Shown here piece after piece: positions 1 to 9,934 of a stretch of DNA of 64,000 bases. This DNA is from Diplonema japonicum. Its lineage: Eukaryota; Euglenozoa; Diplonemea; Diplonemida; Diplonemidae. The stretch spans positions 317,501-381,500 of the forward strand of contig OZ025708.1 in assembly GCA_964019335.1 (NCBI GenBank), written 5' to 3'. The position numbers were made by a program, and so were the translations under genes. Position 1 is the stretch's first letter. Each line of letters starts with the position of its first letter. The notes under the pieces were generated by a model. It did not search any database. It had not been told where the DNA came from and worked only from the letters and a program-made list of their open reading frames with translations.

Positions 1-195
1 GGCGGTCGGCATGCTACTACCGCCGACGGTTCTCATTATACTTCTCCCGTGAACAGGATGCTTGCAGATGTTGTTGTTAATTGGGTCTGCAGGGATGATT
101 TTGTGCTGACGCAGCCGACCGAATGCAACCCTGAACAGGCAAAGAAACTGTGGGACACACAGCCTGAGACAAAGGGGGAGTGCTACGGAACGTGA
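1..195 (+). CDS. C-terminal end of a protein, possibly SGNH/PC-esterase-like (partial at window edge)
   Basis: Frame 1 is open from the first base to a TGA at 193-195 and gives 64 residues of ordinary, protein-like composition. The stretch DGSHY followed by PVNRMLADVVVNW and a Cys resembles the C-terminal Asp-x-x-His block and final helix of SGNH/PC-esterase-type hydrolases, where the His belongs to the catalytic triad. Three cysteines suggest a secreted or luminal protein. The 5' part lies outside the window, so the family call is tentative. A genuine coding end is likely because composition changes abruptly to homopolymers right after the stop. Confidence 0.5.
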   Translation, partial: GGRHATTADGSHYTSPVNRMLADVVVNWVCRDDFVLTQPTECNPEQAKKLWDTQPETKGECYGT

Positions 196-521
196 AACAA
201 CACAAAAGGGGAGGAGGGGAAAAAAAAAAGTTGAAATTATCACCTCCTCCTTTTTTTTTTTTTTTATTCTCATAGGTTTGACTTTGCTCTCTTTGGGGAG
301 GGGGACGGGGGAAAAAAAAAACTTTTCTTTTTCGGGGGGGGGAGGGGGGGTGTTGTAGAATGCTGTTGAAGCAAGGCACAACAAAAAAAAATGTGAAGGG
401 GGGGAAAAAAATCGAAAAGCCGAAAGAAGTCGCTTATGTCCCCCCTTCCCCCCCTACACATGCTTAACTTATCAATATCAACACGTCAGGGGGGAAGGGT
501 CTAAAAACGCAGACACCATTA
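196..521. other. Intergenic homopolymer-rich spacer
   Basis: The spacer contains T-, A-, G- and C-runs (for example T-run near 250-265, A-run near 310-320, G-runs near 335-350) and no credible ORF. It ends with a short mixed sequence that leads into the scramblase-like gene. Confidence 0.7.
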
Positions 522-1259
522 ATGGCATCCGCAAACACTCGTTTTACGAGTGCTCAGGTATCACAGCCGGGGTACTCCGCGACGCATAACACAGAGCCAG
601 TTGCGGAGATAGCTGCGGCCAACGAAGTACTGGTGGTGCAAGAGCCACAATGCTGCAACTTACAGCGTTTCGGTGTTTACAACAGCAGCGACCGGCGAGA
701 GCTGATGCGCGTGGAGTCTCCTTGCACTTGCTACACATCTTGCAACAACGACACATGCCCTGTTAACTCTGTTCTGTATGCGAACGGGAATCACATCTAC
801 GACTTGCAGCCCACGGACGGGTGTAGATTGACTTGTGAAATGCCTGACTGGAAGCTGCAGAAGCCTGGCGGGGAATCGATTGGGATGGCAAGGATAAACG
901 GGGGTTGCTGCGAGCTCGTTGGGTGTCCTCCTGCCTTGAACCTGAAGGCTCAGACGAGGAAGGGCGGTACTTTTATTTTGCAGCAGGACAATCCTCCTGC
1001 GTGTTGCGATGGGATGTGCTGCCCCAACAAAGTTCACCCTTTTACTGTTTACAGGTCTCCAGACGGGCGAAGCAGGAGTAGTGTCGCTGCTGTTGGGGCG
1101 AAGCAGCCGCGGGGTGGGCTTTCAGGGTGGGTGTTGTCTGCGAACAATTACAGCTTGCAGTTCAGCGACCCCTCCCTGACCCAAGAGGACCGCATGACGC
1201 TCCTCACTGCCATCTTTACAATGGACTTCCATTACTTCAGGGTGAAAAACAACAATTAA
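522..1259 (+). CDS. Phospholipid scramblase-like protein
   Basis: The gene encodes 245 residues from an ATG in A-rich context to TAA. The pattern fits the scramblase fold: an early segment LQRFGVYNSSDRRELMRVE, a Cys-rich middle (CTCYTSC, DGCRLTC, GGCCELVGCPP, CCDGMCC), and the closing block ending in DFHYF, equivalent to the DF-x-F-F end of the family's beta barrel. Family members bind Ca2+ and move phospholipids between leaflets, or act as palmitoylated regulators. The cysteine clusters would suit palmitoylation. No C-terminal transmembrane helix is visible, so membrane attachment would have to be by lipidation. A T-run follows the stop immediately. Family assignment is good; activity is not established. 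Confidence 0.7.
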   Translation: MASANTRFTSAQVSQPGYSATHNTEPVAEIAAANEVLVVQEPQCCNLQRFGVYNSSDRRELMRVESPCTCYTSCNNDTCPVNSVLYANGNHIYDLQPTDGCRLTCEMPDWKLQKPGGESIGMARINGGCCELVGCPPALNLKAQTRKGGTFILQQDNPPACCDGMCCPNKVHPFTVYRSPDGRSRSSVAAVGAKQPRGGLSGWVLSANNYSLQFSDPSLTQEDRMTLLTAIFTMDFHYFRVKNNN

Positions 1260-1327
1260 TTTTTTTTTTTTTTCTTTTTTTTTTTTAAAAAGAGACCGAG
1301 GTCGGGATGCTAGTAGGAGCCATTGAA

Positions 1328-1388
1328 GGGTGCCTCTGATGACAGCACCTGGAGGAGTCGCGAGATAGGTCCGAAACTGAGGGATACC
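1328..1388 (+). ncRNA. Candidate C/D-box snoRNA-like element
   Basis: A TGATGA (1337-1342) and a CTGA (1377-1380) are separated by 34 nt and flanked by GGTGCCTC and GAGGGATACC, which can pair imperfectly as a terminal stem. T-runs lie on both sides of the block. The spacing suits a small C/D snoRNA, but the base before TGATGA is C instead of purine and no rRNA target was checked. Confidence 0.25.
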
Positions 1389-1943
1389 TTTTGTCTACGG
1401 TAGGTAGAAGCCCCCGTTATTGTACTGTGAATCTCTTAATTTTCTTCTTGTGGAATGTGCACGCTTTTTCTTCTTCTTCTTCTCTCTCTCTCTCTCTCTC
1501 TCTCTTTTTCTTTTATAAAGAAAAAAAAATAGTAATCCTAATACTGGCAGCTTTTTTATGCGTTACAAGAAAAAAAAAAAAGAAAAAAAAATAATAACCC
1601 CTATGTTGTTATCTTGTAGGGGAAAGAAAAGAAAGTGTTTGTGAAGCTGTTGTGTGCAAACAGATTCAAATAATTCGCCCATTTCTTTTTTAGAAAAAAA
1701 AAACCCCCCCCCATTCTCTTATTTCTGGGTCACTCTAAAATGACTTTCTTGGGAGCACATGAAAGAGCATTGAGGGAGGAAGTCTTTTTCTGCTTCTCTA
1801 TGACTTGCTAGTTAGCGTGTTGAGCCTCAAAGTTAGGCTTTTGTGATATTTTTTACAGAGTGTTTGTGGAAATCACTTACCCAGCGCCATTGCTCGTTGG
1901 TAGTCACCCAGCTTTTTTCTTTTCTTTTTTTTAAGGTGGTGTA
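1389..1943. other. Intergenic spacer with CT microsatellite and homopolymers
   Basis: The spacer contains a TTC/CT repeat near 1470-1505, several A- and T-runs, and a C-run near 1705. No ORF with protein-like composition was found on either strand. Confidence 0.6.
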
Positions 1944-2196
1944 CATCAGATGTGTTGTTCGCTGTTGACCTCCTCGTCGGTCATCACCGGTAGCGCCCGA
2001 GTGGAAGAACATAATGCATGCAGCAAACTGCACGAGCGACAGATCTTGGTTACCCGGAACGCCCCAGCTAGGTTTGATAAATGTACACCGCACGCATTAA
2101 GGACACGACGCGGAACGCAGAAGGAGCTACAACTCGGCCGCGGTGCGCCCCCTGTAATCAAGTAGACAGTTTTTGTGCAGGGCGCCGCCAACACCA
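1944..2196 (+). repeat. Dispersed ~255-bp repeat, copy 1
   Basis: This block matches 40198-40456 closely from its start (CATCAGATGTGTTGTTCGC) to its end (GGGCGCCGCCAACACC). A few short indels separate the copies: about 24 nt near 40284-40307 is extra in copy 2, and about 10 nt near 2142-2151 is extra in copy 1. Neither strand carries a convincing ORF. It behaves like a non-autonomous mobile element or a retroelement piece; its class is unknown. Orientation is arbitrary. Confidence 0.75.
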
Positions 2197-2321
2197 GTCA
2201 TATTTTTTTTTTATTTGGCGAACTGGCAACAGGGGGGCGTATGGAGCATTGGTGAACAAGATATCCCGGCGTAACAAACCCCTTTGTTGATGCTTAGGGG
2301 GGCTTGGATTCACCGCAACCG

Positions 2322-2387
2322 CGCTTTGGATTGGGCAGCAGGTCGGACCGCGAAGCGACCCAGGTGTTGGCAACACCTCCTAAAGCG
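2322..2387 (+). ncRNA. Candidate structured RNA with three-way junction
   Basis: An outer stem pairs 2322-2329 with 2379/2380-2387. Inside it are two adjacent perfect hairpins: GGTCG 2341-2345 with CGACC 2356-2360, and AGGTGTT 2362-2368 with AACACCT 2372-2378 around a 3-nt loop. The surrounding block 2216-2480 is unusually GC-balanced and free of homopolymers compared with neighbouring intergenic DNA. No known RNA family was recognised. Confidence 0.3.
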
Positions 2388-2608
2388 AGCTGGGGATGCA
2401 TGCGCACTCTAGCTTACGGGCGAAAGATAAATGCCCCCCTCCCCGGTCGTGAGGCCTTGGGTGTGGCACGCCATGTCTGAAACGTTTAGCTCCCTTGAAG
2501 CTCACACCAGTGTGCGAGTTTAGCCCATTTTTTGGCACGTTGGCGATGGCTGTGGTGGTCGTTGCAAGAGCGCCTATAGGAAGTATTGGATTCAGTTAAC
2601 AGAATAGT

Positions 2609-2612
<4 letters not shown>

Positions 2613-2694
<82 letters not shown>
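2613..2694. repeat. (CT)n microsatellite, about 41 units
   Basis: An uninterrupted CT dinucleotide run of about 82 bp. On the opposite strand it would read as an Arg-Glu repeat, which is a translation artefact. Confidence 0.97.
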
Positions 2695-2699
<5 letters not shown>

Positions 2700-2924
2700 T
2701 TCGCTCGAGTGAGGGGGGTGATTAAAAGCATTCTCAAAAGGTGGTGTTGTGAAAATAAAAAGACCACTTTCCTAGAAGCGCAGAAACCGTTGGCACATGA
2801 GCGTGGAAGGAAAGAATTTCTTTCATCCCCCCTTCTCCACTCCTTTTTTTTCTTTTCTCTAATAATTTGGACTTTCGGTTGGTAATTTTTTTTTGGGGGG
2901 TGTTTTTCGTTTGTATATATATAC

Positions 2925-2955
<31 letters not shown>

Positions 2956-3382
2956 ATGCACTTTTTTTTTAGCAATAGCTTATGCCCCCCTTCCTTTTTT
3001 TTTTATATGTTTCCTTCCATTTCCTTTTATCTTTTTTTTTTCACTCTTCGCAGCATGCTCAAAATAAAAGCCAACTTAGCTTCTTGGAAACCTTCAAGAC
3101 TTGCAGGCTCCCACTCCCTCGATTTTTTCGCATGGCTCAAGGGACTCAACTACACTTGACCTCGATCCTGGACAGAAGCCGCCAGTCACCTGCTCCAATG
3201 GCCCTTACAAGCCTGACAACTCGTACAGAGGGTGAAGTATCAGGCATCGCGGTGTCCGGTGGTACATTGTTTCCATCACGAAATTAACCTTTTCTGACAG
3301 GTGGTGGAGGGGGGTCACCAAAAAGGTTGTGGCTTGGCACATATCTGAAATCAATAGGGGATTGGCCCAAAGGACGACAACA
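2695..3382. other. Spacer upstream of cyclase copy 1 with possible coding relic
   Basis: The spacer is homopolymer-rich up to about 3050. From about 3055 to 3290 composition becomes protein-like; one frame reads DLDPGQKPPVTCSNGPYKP before a stop, and the next frame continues for about 20 codons, as in a broken gene piece. The last 20 bases before the ATG at 3383 (GCCCAAAGGACGACAACA) are nearly the same as those before copy 4, so the copies share some upstream sequence. Confidence 0.4.
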
Positions 3383-5873
3383 ATGCCAAGCATCAAGGTG
3401 CTGAACATTTCGCTTGTGCTCTTGTGCATCTTGGTGACCGCCTTCATCTGCACGTTCCTCGCGATCAGCAGCGGTGACACGGCTTTGGACGACACGGCGC
3501 GACACATCTGTGTCCTCATGCTTCGCTGTCGGGGAGGAGAGTGTGCAGAACAGGACAGTGGAATACCTCGACCTGCTCATGGGTGGTGTCACTGATTATG
3601 TGAATCAGTTTCTGCAACCGAAGAACCTTCTCGCTCGTGGTTTGGTGAAGGAACTCGAGGCAAAACCTTTTGACACAATAAAACACTGGGATTGGCACAA
3701 CCTGGCGAGGTACTACTGGGCCTTCAGGAACCAGCAGGCGGCTGGCGTGAATGCTGTGAGGATCAACCTGAAAAATGAATTAGCAGTGGGATTCGTAGAG
3801 ATAGGCATAACTACGTCTCGTGGCCCTGATGAGTTCCATCATGTACAGGGTTTCTACAACTACGGCTCGGACCACCCTCTGGGTTGGGGTGGGCCGTGGA
3901 AGACATTTTCGGCAGATTCGGAGCTCGGTACAGGTCAGCCACTACTGGTCACCAACCCACTCACCGATGTGAATAGAAACTTTAAATCGTGCAGGAAGTC
4001 TGCTGTAGCCACCAATGGGTCTGTCCCTAACGAGCCGTGTCTCCTGCCATTTCCTCCCAAGCCCCTCCCAGACCGCAAGGCACCAGTGTGGAAAGCTCCC
4101 AACGCTGTTCGGGAGGGCCTCCTTGCAGTCAGTCTCGAAGCTCCCCTCTTTCATGATGGTGCCATCTCTGGGATAGTAAATATCGGCATCGATTTGAAGC
4201 ACATCAAAGTCTTCCTTCAGCAGCTGAAGATAGGGGGCCCTGTGGAGGGGCACCCTTCGAGGAGCCGTGTCTACATCACCATCAGAACCAACAGAGTAGA
4301 CCCCTTTGCAGCTGGGAATATCGTGGGCGCATCGCACGGTTCTGTTGTCATGGTGTTGAACAAGACAACGAACCAACTCGGTCCCATCACCCCCATCAAC
4401 AGCTCGGACCCCATCATCAGGGAGGTCGCCACAGACGTGGAGGCAAACAGTTTGGACCTTGACGAGAAGGCTGTGACCGGGAGCACAACAAACATGAACA
4501 TCACTACCTCCTACGCACCGGGCGGTGAGGTCTTCTACTACAAGGTTGGAAGGGTGGTGGACGAGAACGGGGCCGACTGGTACGTGCACGTCGTGATGGA
4601 CAGGGCGTACATCCTGGGGGAGATCGACAGGAAGACGACGGAGACTCGCGACACGATCAGCGCTGCGGAGAAGAAGGTGGAGGACGACCTGGACAAGGCT
4701 CGCACATTGCTCTACGTGCTCGTCATCGTCGTGGCTGTTGTCCTCATCGTTGTGTCTGTTGTCTTCGTCCTCAAGATCATCGAACCCCTCGTTGTGCTGG
4801 AGAGGGAGATGGCGATGGTGGCAGTCATGAAGCTTGAGGGGGTGGACACTGGGAGGCCCCACAGCTCCCTTCACGAGGTTCGCCTCATGCAGGTTAGCTT
4901 CTTGCAGATGATGAAGAACCTTGTGGAGTACAGGAACTACATGCCGGCCTCTGTTCTTCAGGATGAGAGCGAGGATGAGAGTGAGAGCGAGGCCACCATC
5001 GACACCCGGAGCAACAACACCAAGATGTCACAGTCTGCAAGGAAAACAGGGAGCTCAATAGGAACGTCTGTCGCCAACCGGCACACCGCACTCGGGTCGA
5101 TGGAGGCGAAGCAGAAGCGGGTTACGCTGATGGCATGCAACATGCTTGGATTCCTGGACAACAAGGCGAAGGTGCTGGAAACCATTTCTGACTACCTTGC
5201 GGCTGGGCTTGTTCTTGTGAAGGGGACGAAGGGGATCCCCGACGGGTTCAGTGGGGACAGGCTGTACGTGTCGTGGAACGGTGTGCGGCCTTGCTCCTCC
5301 CACAAGACGGCGGCCTACAAGTGTGCAAGGGGGTTCACAATGGAAAAGTCTCTTGGGAAGAAGTTCTCTATCGGGATCGTGTCTGGGGATGTGAAGTGCG
5401 GGAACATGGGATGCGACGGGATGAAGAAGTTCTCGTTCGTCGGGTCACTGGCGTCGTGGGTCCACATCGTGGAGCGGGTGGGAAGGGTGAGGGGCTCCAA
5501 CATCACGATAGACAGTGTGGTGCTCGAGGAGGTGGCGAACGCGGCCTTCACGAGGCTCCTGCAGCATGTTGTGTACGCGAAGCACTCCCCGAAGGTGCTC
5601 CTCCTCCACGAGGCGATGCAAGAGAAGGAGGTTCAAGAGGAGGAGTGGATGTACCAGCTGGAGGAAGGTGAAAAACAAGACAAGAATGCGGCTTATAACA
5701 CAAGCTTCACGTTGTTCATGAAGGGAAACGTGGCAGAGGCGATCAAGGCCCTTGATGGCTATACTGACACAAACTCCGAGGTGGTGAAGTCGTACAAGGA
5801 GAAGCTGAACGCAGCACTTACGTGTGCGGAGCTTTGCAGGCCTTATGGCGAGTTGGAGCGACTTGTAGGCTAG
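3383..5873 (+). pseudogene. Receptor-type nucleotidyl-cyclase-homology protein, copy 1 (frameshifted)
   Basis: This copy is almost identical to the intact copy at 10571-13069, including part of the 3' UTR, but lacks 8 nt (AAGCTGTC) just after 3488, about codon 36 and right after the first membrane segment. The N-terminal frame (3383 to about 3595) therefore runs out, while the rest stays open in the next frame to TAG at 5871-5873. Apart from the deletion, only a handful of substitutions were seen in 2.5 kb. This indicates a very recent duplication or gene conversion. It is either a young pseudogene or an assembly error at the deletion; reads would decide. Domain content is described for the intact copy. 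Confidence 0.85.
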
Positions 5874-5985
5874 CACATCTACATGCTACTACTCCCTCCT
5901 TCTGTTAATCTGTTTTTGATGACAATTCATATTTGCAACTTGCTATATTTGCTCTGCACTACACATTTCTGATATCTTACTGTAA

Positions 5986-6024
5986 TGGCCTTATGGCGAA
6001 ATGCAACAGCTTGTAGGCTGACAT
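5986..6024 (+). repeat. Repeated terminal-exon module of the cyclase gene
   Basis: The last ~35 bases of the cyclase coding region (GGCCTTATGGCGA through TTGTAGGCT) recur here 115 bp after the stop of copy 1, with the variant AAATGCAACAG in the middle. The same variant module also follows copy 4 at about 21026-21066. Confidence 0.7.
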
Positions 6025-6033
6025 ATTTTAATT

Positions 6034-7995
6034 ATGGCCACGTCGCAACATATTTCTAATTTGATCTCCCAGGAAATAAACATGGGCCAAACAGTAGTAT
6101 TCAGTTTACAAGGTTCAGCCGCGGCAGAGACCATCTCCTTCTCTGTGACTGACTCCTTCCTCAGCAAGGACAAAACCATCAACGACCTGGTACGCGTCCA
6201 AGAAGGCAGCACCACGCAGATAACAGTGGACGTCGGAAGACGAAGCGACGCCGATGCCGCAGCGTGGTACAAAGAGAAGGTACAAGGGAACACAGAACAC
6301 ACGATGTACACAGGATGGGGAAGCCCCTTTCCGGATGAACTGAACTTCGCATTGGAAGGTGTAATCACTGTCGGTGGAAGGTCCTATCAAGTGTGGTTTG
6401 GACAAGGAAGCCCCAGCATCTTCCAGAACAACTGGTACTTCGCGAGTCACGATTTCAAAGCGAGGGACGACAACCAGTCAGGCTACCTTGACAACAGGTA
6501 CTACATCAAACCCAACGGGTCGTACACCTTCGAGTTAGAGCTCACCGGCGAAGTGTGCATCGGTAAGACGATCAACCTGACTGCCTTCACGAACGCAACA
6601 GGCGTCCAACCCCGCTTCGATTTGGAAGGTGACGTACCCTACGAATTCTCATTGGAGCAGGCGCCTCTTCAAGGTGTGGCCGCCATGCGTACTGGGCAGA
6701 CCTTTGACACAACAGGGATCTCCCCAGCCCATCGTGACTTTCGCACGCAGGTTACTGATGCGGATGATGTAAAAATGGTCTTCACAGAGAATATGCACAG
6801 GCTTGACAGGGTAAAGGGTTGTCTCCATGGCAAGACGGTAGCCGAACAGACCTTGCAAAGGTACACAGTGTCCGGCACGAAAATGATAAAATCTTGGGGT
6901 GTTTCGAACGTCTCGCAGCCTGTGGAGGACCAAGCCTACATCTACACGTCAGAGGACAAGTCCGACTGGATGCAAGAGCTGACCAAGAAGTACGCGTCCG
7001 TCAGAATGTGCGACCTCGTGCTCCCGGCTTCGCACGACGCGGGCATGTACGAAGTCAACTTCGACCCGAAGCTCCCCCGCTTCCTCGACCTCACACTTAT
7101 ATTGCTCGGCCCCCTCGGCTTCCTTGTCAAGGTGCTCCTTATAAGGGAAAGCAACAATCTAGAAAATGTAATGTACAACCTGGGCGTCACGCAGAAGGAC
7201 AATGCGTACGACCAGCTCACGTCCGGAACGCGGATGTTCGACTTCCGCCCGGCGTACATGACAGACCGCGAGCACAAGGGAACCTACCACATCCACGATT
7301 TCATCCCTGGATGCCGGTTCGATACGTTTCTGCAGGATATCAGCAGGTTCCTCGCGGAGCACAAGGGGGAGGTCGTCGTTGTCATCATACAGCCGAACGG
7401 CATCAACACGAAGCATTTCTCGTTCCTCACGAAGGAGGAGGTTGTGGAGTTTGCCGACGAAAACATCGACAGCGACGTGGGGTACACCTTCCAGGACGAC
7501 GAGGATTTCGCCGAGTTCCAGACAAAAAAAGTGACCGACATGCTGGACAAGAGGGTGATCTTCTTGTACGAGCCGAGCGAGACGAACGACAGCTACAACT
7601 CAGAGGACCACACAGCGTCCTTGACAGACCCGTCGGCTGTGTTGGGTACTCTCGCGAAGACCGTGCAGAACAACCGTAACGAGAAACTCACCGTTCTCCA
7701 GCTGCAGAACACGGGGCAAGGGGCACTCCTTAACCACGTAAGGGATATCGGGTTGCATCTTGCATCGTGGGCGCACAACCTGGTGTACTGTAAGACTGGG
7801 AACATCTTGCAGGCTACGAAACCCATCTTCGACAGTGCCACATATACTTGGCTGACCGCGCCCGAGACTGTGGGCCACGTGAAGCAGCAGCGATGCTTGG
7901 TAGCCTTGTTGAATGATTTCGTAGATGTCGCCATGGCCGAGCACGCCATCGCACTATGCCACGCCAGACAGGCTGCCGCACCAATGGCCCCGTGA
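6034..7995 (+). CDS. PI-PLC X-domain-like phosphodiesterase with novel N-terminal region
   Basis: The protein has 653 residues. Residues ~325-500 match the PI-PLC X catalytic barrel: LPASHDAGMY carries the first catalytic His (H334), the segment GTRMFDFRPAY is the usual GIRxLDIR strand, IHDF carries the second His (H421), and FLAEHKGEVVVVIIQ follows. Such enzymes cleave phosphatidylinositol or GPI by acid-base catalysis; the bacterial-type X domain needs no Ca2+. The first ~300 residues are beta-rich and were not recognised. No clear signal peptide is present, so location is uncertain. The start ATG lies only ~10 bp after the repeated cyclase module, so the gene's leader may derive from the duplicated cyclase 3' region. 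The X domain is well supported; substrate is inferred. Confidence 0.75.
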   Translation: MATSQHISNLISQEINMGQTVVFSLQGSAAAETISFSVTDSFLSKDKTINDLVRVQEGSTTQITVDVGRRSDADAAAWYKEKVQGNTEHTMYTGWGSPFPDELNFALEGVITVGGRSYQVWFGQGSPSIFQNNWYFASHDFKARDDNQSGYLDNRYYIKPNGSYTFELELTGEVCIGKTINLTAFTNATGVQPRFDLEGDVPYEFSLEQAPLQGVAAMRTGQTFDTTGISPAHRDFRTQVTDADDVKMVFTENMHRLDRVKGCLHGKTVAEQTLQRYTVSGTKMIKSWGVSNVSQPVEDQAYIYTSEDKSDWMQELTKKYASVRMCDLVLPASHDAGMYEVNFDPKLPRFLDLTLILLGPLGFLVKVLLIRESNNLENVMYNLGVTQKDNAYDQLTSGTRMFDFRPAYMTDREHKGTYHIHDFIPGCRFDTFLQDISRFLAEHKGEVVVVIIQPNGINTKHFSFLTKEEVVEFADENIDSDVGYTFQDDEDFAEFQTKKVTDMLDKRVIFLYEPSETNDSYNSEDHTASLTDPSAVLGTLAKTVQNNRNEKLTVLQLQNTGQGALLNHVRDIGLHLASWAHNLVYCKTGNILQATKPIFDSATYTWLTAPETVGHVKQQRCLVALLNDFVDVAMAEHAIALCHARQAAAPMAP

Positions 7996-8267
7996 AAGAC
8001 TTTTCTCATTTAACGAACGAAACAAAAATTTTTTTTTGTTACAAATATTTATCTTTCAAAAAATGAATTTTATAACTATATGCAACTTGTGCCGAGCAAA
8101 AAACTTTCGCAGCTTTTTAAAAACCTTTTTTGCTCGTGCGAACAACAAAGACATATAGTCATAAAGAATTATTCTTTTCTTTTTCAGAAATGCTCTCGGG
8201 GGGGGGATGCGTTATGAGCATTTGGTCTAATAAAGGCACTTTTCCCATTCTCTTTTTTTTTTCTTTG

Positions 8268-8741
8268 GTTGTCACAGCTACGATGGGTGAAGGAGGACAC
8301 CAGCTCTGAAGTGTCTGCGGTGGAATTGGCCATCGATTTCGAATGGACGACAGGCAAATTATTGGGAGGTCTGCTGGAAGATAGGGCTCGCAAGATCAAA
8401 GCACTGATAAGGAAGCTGAACGCGGAATGCAGGGCACGGAAGAAGCCACGCCCCTTCCCAGCGGATGAACAGAAAAGAGTGAAGTCCCTCATCGCAATAG
8501 GTGGGAAGATGGCAATGGGTTTCGTCAGGAGGCCCATCTTCGCCACCCACTCCACGCACGACAAGCTGATGGAACTGAAAGCCGCCTACAAGCGGGACCG
8601 CATCACACGACTCCGCAAGACGCTCAGGGCCTCGATTGGAACGAAAGCAATGCTCCAGGAGGGGAGTATAAATTGATAGCCCCCCCCCCCCCCCCCCCAA
8701 CCCACCCAAGGGCGGCCCTCCATGAGGGGGTTTGTCCTGCA
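8268..8741 (+). mobile_element. Non-LTR retroelement 3' fragment, family A (5'-truncated)
   Basis: An open frame of 135 codons (8269-8676) starts abruptly after a T-run. It matches the final part of the retroelement copy at 37391-38975 and, more weakly, the C-terminus of the ORF at 18206-19546: the blocks VELAIDFEWTTGK, FPADEQKRVKSLIAIGG and RRPIFATHSTHDKL are shared. The stop is followed by a C-run of ~22 and a conserved 3' tail GGGCGGCCCTCCATGAGGGG. Truncation at the 5' side is what target-primed reverse transcription leaves. There is no poly(A) tail. Confidence 0.8.
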
Positions 8742-9381
8742 CTTTGAGTTTTCTTCTTTTTTTTTCTGCTTGCAAAAAAAAAGAGTCTTTTGACTTGTCT
8801 AGGCAAAAGGGACAGCATTGGTGTGTGTGGTCACGGGTTTTTTAAAACTTCTGCGGTTTTCTTCTACCCGGCATGTGAACATAGCGCCGTGGAACCATTG
8901 AACCTTAGCACCACAGGCGGGGCTTATGATTTCTTCTCCCCCCCCCCCCCCCCATCCCCTCTTTTGTACAAACGTGACATGGTTAAAATCTCGCGAAGTT
9001 GTAAAAGAAAACGAAAAGTCCCTTAACCATAGTTTTATTTCACACCCCCCCCCCCCCCCCCCCCCCTCCCCATTTAACTGCTCAAAAAACACAATTACTA
9101 TTGACGATTTAGCCGGAAGTTCTAAGAAGGTACCTTTCCTTTCCCCTTTGTTTACCTTTTTTTTTTTTCTTCTCCCTATTTATTTCCGGTAGTGTCAGGT
9201 TTTAGTAATGTCCTTTTCCACCCCCGCTCGCCCCCCCTTTTTTTTCCTCTTCAATTCTACTCTTGAAAAACTATAAACTAGTTTCCGGCAGCGTAAATGC
9301 GAGTAATTGGTCTGGGATAGATTACCGCTCGTTTTGCGGCGTAAGGCTACTCGAGTTTCATTTGTTCTCTTCTTTTTGTTT

Positions 9382-9413
<32 letters not shown>

Positions 9414-9931
9414 CTTTTTTTTTTTTTTTCTATTTCTGCGATTATATTTTTACAATAGCGCGATAGAGCTCTGCCCGGGGGGAAAAAAAAATGTCAACAC
9501 TTTTTTTTGGCAGTTCGAAATTTCTTTATTTTGCTTATTTGAGTAAAAAAAAAGGGCAGCAACGCGACCATAGGAGGATGACATATGGTGTACCTGTTGC
9601 CGTTCTTTCAATTGCGATGCTTGTTTTGCCATGGGGTGGCAGGCTTTGCAACCGGCTGCCCCTGGGAAGCGAAAAACAGAGGTCAAAAAAAAAAAAAAAA
9701 AAAAAAAAAAAACGGCGAAAAATGTTTAACCATTTAAAGGACGAAGCGCTAGATATCTAGTAATCAAAAAAAAATTTGAATTTTTTTGTATAGGCATTTC
9801 TAAGTACCATAGACCCTTATCCTTGCACTGAATGACCTAGTTCCGCGATTTCTTTTCCATCGAAAATCACTTTTGGCCCCTAGATTAACCTCCAAAAACA
9901 CTCGAAACCAGTTTTTGGTGGCACGAAAGCT
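8742..9931. other. Long homopolymer-rich spacer
   Basis: The spacer holds poly-C runs (8938-8954, 9041-9066), T-runs of about 25-30 near 9388-9429, and an A-run near 9684-9711. A hairpin-capable block at about 9288-9348 (CGAGTAAT with ATTACCGCTCG) stands out from the low-complexity sequence. No coding signal was seen. Confidence 0.6.
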
Positions 9932-9934
9932 CAG

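Noticed and set aside
1336-1405. Hammerhead ribozyme suggested by CTGATGA...CGAAAC
   Set aside because: Stem II closes poorly (C opposite C next to the core), and no stem I/III partners flank a suitable cleavage triplet. The GTC at about 1393 has no matching arm.
2486-2926. Minus-strand ORF with Arg-Glu repeats
   Set aside because: It is only the translation of the (CT)n microsatellite.
3942-4874. 310-codon minus-strand frame opposite the cyclase copies
   Set aside because: It repeats in every copy as a shadow of the conserved + strand gene and has His/Asp-rich, unnatural composition.
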